DNA of 15,618 nucleotides from an uncultured Myxococcales bacterium (GTDB lineage: Bacteria; Myxococcota_A; UBA9042). Below are positions 13,644 to 15,618 of the stretch, one piece after another; within the stretch, counting starts at the first letter, position 1, and the number at the start of each line of letters is the position of its first letter. Both the position numbers and the translations under genes were made by a program. The DNA is taken from the NCBI GenBank assembly GCA_937915965.1, contig CALGHC010000076.1, positions 1-15,618 on the forward strand, written 5' to 3'. The notes beneath the pieces were generated by a model, which saw only the letters and a program-made list of their open reading frames with translations, ran no database searches and was not told the origin of the DNA.

Positions 13644-15618
13644 TCACCTCGCGCGAACGGCACGTCCGCCGGCTGGCCATCGCGGCGCTCGCGACGCTGC
13701 CTTGTCTTCCCTTGATCGGCGTCTTGTTTTCGGGCGACACCTATGTGGGCAATGGCACGGACTGGTTCTCGTACCAGCTGCCGATGCGCCGGCTGGTCCA
13801 GCAACTGATCGGCACAGGCCAATGGCCGCTGTGGAATGACGGGATCCTGGGGGGGGTCCCGCTGCTGGGCGGCTGGCAGCTCGGAGTCGCCTATCCGCCG
13901 AATCTACTTGGCGCGCTATTGCCGGTGGCCGCTGGCCAGCTCGTGCTCCTGATCGCCCACTTGATCTGGCTGAGCCTTGGAGGTCTCGCTCTCGCCAATG
14001 GGCTGGCCGGACGCGGGCGCATGCTGACACTTTCGTGGGGCGGTGCGGCGGCGGCCCTCATCCTGGGCTTCTCCGGAGCGACCTGGGGCCACGTGTACGC
14101 GGGCCACGTCAGCTTCATCCAGGCTTGGGCTTGGACTCCGTGGGTGGTGGCTACCTTCGCGGCCGCCTGGCGACGACCGGCGGCGGTGCCGATGCTGTGG
14201 GCCATGGCCGCCCTGGCGATGCAGCTCCTCTCGGGCCATCCGCAGATCACGATGATGACCGCTGCCGTCGTGATGGTGCTGGGCGTGGCCCGGCTGTTCG
14301 AATCGTTCGCAGAGTCCCCAGCCTCGGCACCGGAGGTGACCGCCGCCGACGGAGCGACCGACAGGCGGCCGACGGGGCGCGGGTACGCGAGGGTGTCGTC
14401 AAATCTCGCGTCGCTGATCGTGCCGTCGGTTGTCGTGGCGGTCGGCGCCGCGGCGCTCGCAGCCATCCAGCTTGCGCCAAGCTGGGCGCTGAGACCGGAC
14501 CTGAATCGATCGCTTGCGACCGTCGAGGAGATCGCGTTGGCGTTTTCCGCGTCGCCCTGGGCGTTTCTTAGCGCTGTGGCACCCGCCCTGCACGGCGGCA
14601 CAACAGCGCGCATGACCGCGTTCTCCTATCACGAGACCGTCGCCTACGTCGGTGCTGCCGGCCTGGCGCTGGCCCTCGCTGGGTCGGTCGTGGCACGCGC
14701 CCGCGTCTGGATCATCGTGGTCGGCGGGGTCGGCTTCATGGCGCTGGCACCGGGCAGCGAGGGATTCTTGCTGGAGAGGCTGCTGGGCGTGGTGCCCGGT
14801 ATCGGAGCGTTCCGGGTGCCAAGCCGTTGGCTCGCGGCTGCTACCGTGCTGGTCGCGATTCTGGCCGCACAGGCACTCGACGGCTGGCTTCGGCCGGGGT
14901 TGTTCAGACCGAGATCGGCACGTCAGCCGCAGCCTCTGCCGTGGGCGGCGGTCGCCGGACTGGGCTTCGTCGCCCTGGCCTGCCTTGTTCTCGCCGGCAG
15001 CTGTCGGGCCCAGAGCGGTTGGTGGCACGCGCTGCTCGACCCACGGCGCCATCCTACAGCGGCGCAAATCGAAGCCGCCGTTACCCACGCCCGCCTCGGT
15101 CTGCGCTTCGCCGCCGCAGCCGTCGCGTTGGTCGCCGTCGCCGCGAGGCTGCCCGGGCTTCGCAGTTGGCTTGGAGTCGGCCTGTTGATCGCCGTCGCCG
15201 GCCAGGGCCTTGCGTTCGCTGGCGACCATTGTGGAGCGGAGACGCACGTTCCGACATCGCGCACGGACTGGTCGGTCGCCGAAGCGAAGTCGATCGCCGA
15301 CGCCATCGGACCCGGCCACCGGCTGGTGACCGCTGCTGCGCTGCGCCACGCAAACTGGGGAGGGAGCCACGGAGTCCGGGTCGCGGGTGGGTACGAGCCG
15401 GCAGTTCCAGCGTGGACCAACCGCTACGGCAACCATCTCGCCGGGCGTCGGTCCGATGGCTACGCGGTCAACTTCCAGGTGCGACGCCCGTCGCCATGGC
15501 TCGACCGCATGGCGGCGTCGCACCTGCTCCGTGATGCCGGAGACAGGCGCGCCGCGCAGGCGTTTGCGTCGTGGCCGGCGCAGCCGCTGCCAGGAGGGCG
15601 CGTGCTGCACCGCAACCC
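13640..15618 (+). CDS. YfhO-like polytopic membrane protein (3' end outside the window)
   Basis: GTG at 13640 overlaps the ATPase stop (GTGA) and has an AAGGGGAG site upstream. The frame stays open for 659 codons to the window edge, so the gene is partial at its 3' end. The N-terminus has a TM helix (about 12-30), then an extracytoplasmic loop with DWFSYQLPMRR, GQWPLWND and WQLGVAYPPN (41-88), the layout of YfhO/GT-C-type membrane glycosyltransferases. About ten further TM segments follow, with SGHPQI near residue 200 and PGIGAFRVPSRW near 387-397, another YfhO-like signature. The C-terminal part (from about 540) is soluble-looking, with GVRVAGGYEPAVPAW. YfhO-family proteins in Gram-positives are tied to glycosylation of lipoteichoic acid; the substrate here is unknown. 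Asp41 is the candidate catalytic loop residue, by analogy only. It appears to be translated together with the ATPase. Confidence 0.85.
   Translation, partial: MITSRERHVRRLAIAALATLPCLPLIGVLFSGDTYVGNGTDWFSYQLPMRRLVQQLIGTGQWPLWNDGILGGVPLLGGWQLGVAYPPNLLGALLPVAAGQLVLLIAHLIWLSLGGLALANGLAGRGRMLTLSWGGAAAALILGFSGATWGHVYAGHVSFIQAWAWTPWVVATFAAAWRRPAAVPMLWAMAALAMQLLSGHPQITMMTAAVVMVLGVARLFESFAESPASAPEVTAADGATDRRPTGRGYARVSSNLASLIVPSVVVAVGAAALAAIQLAPSWALRPDLNRSLATVEEIALAFSASPWAFLSAVAPALHGGTTARMTAFSYHETVAYVGAAGLALALAGSVVARARVWIIVVGGVGFMALAPGSEGFLLERLLGVVPGIGAFRVPSRWLAAATVLVAILAAQALDGWLRPGLFRPRSARQPQPLPWAAVAGLGFVALACLVLAGSCRAQSGWWHALLDPRRHPTAAQIEAAVTHARLGLRFAAAAVALVAVAARLPGLRSWLGVGLLIAVAGQGLAFAGDHCGAETHVPTSRTDWSVAEAKSIADAIGPGHRLVTAAALRHANWGGSHGVRVAGGYEPAVPAWTNRYGNHLAGRRSDGYAVNFQVRRPSPWLDRMAASHLLRDAGDRRAAQAFASWPAQPLPGGRVLHRN

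Noticed and set aside
14399..15610. 403-codon minus-strand frame at the right end
   Set aside because: Arg/Gly/Gln-rich shadow of the YfhO-like gene with no domain or ribosome site.

Overview
The window is GC-rich DNA from a Gram-negative bacterium with many exported lipoproteins, a membrane-anchored Ser/Thr kinase paired with a TPR/PEGA protein, and Cys-rich low-complexity lipoprotein N-termini. That mixture is typical of Myxococcota or related delta-proteobacterial lineages. This is inference from gene content; there is no rRNA or marker gene. I see no tRNA, CRISPR array, transposase or phage gene, so it reads as chromosomal accessory or lineage-specific sequence.

Left part (1-4761, all minus strand): a run of exported proteins of unknown function. 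Read in transcription order they are a beta-propeller-like lipoprotein (4761-3445), a second lipoprotein coupled to it by an ATGA overlap (3448-1841), a secreted protein with a 12-nt tandem repeat in its signal peptide region (1729-920), a small lipoprotein (758-141), and a signal-peptide-bearing mini-ORF cut close to the window edge (151-26). Stem-loops lie after 1841 and at 920.

Middle (4762-6582): a divergent regulatory region with a TTGACA box inside a tandem repeat, then two plus-strand solitary cyclic-nucleotide-binding-domain proteins (4999-5568, 5624-6271) with no DNA-binding domain. They meet a convergent FmdB-type zinc-ribbon protein (6582-6304).

Right-centre (6583-9972): a 420-bp divergent spacer with two sets of tandem repeats, then a zinc-ribbon Ser/Thr kinase with one TM helix (7005-8741) and a TPR/PEGA membrane protein (8932-9972), plausibly its signalling or envelope partner. 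The latter ends 1 nt from the stop codon of a convergent metzincin-type metalloprotease lipoprotein (11299-9974).

Right (11300-15618): a 458-bp spacer with a strong 18-bp hairpin, then a plus-strand cluster: a small beta-rich exported protein (11758-12309), an ArsA/GET3-like ATPase (12375-13643), and, overlapping its stop codon, a large GTG-started YfhO-like polytopic membrane protein that runs off the window end (13640-15618). The best candidates for undescribed biology are the ATPase/YfhO-like pair, the coupled lipoprotein pair and the tandem CNB proteins. None can be called a proven system from sequence alone.
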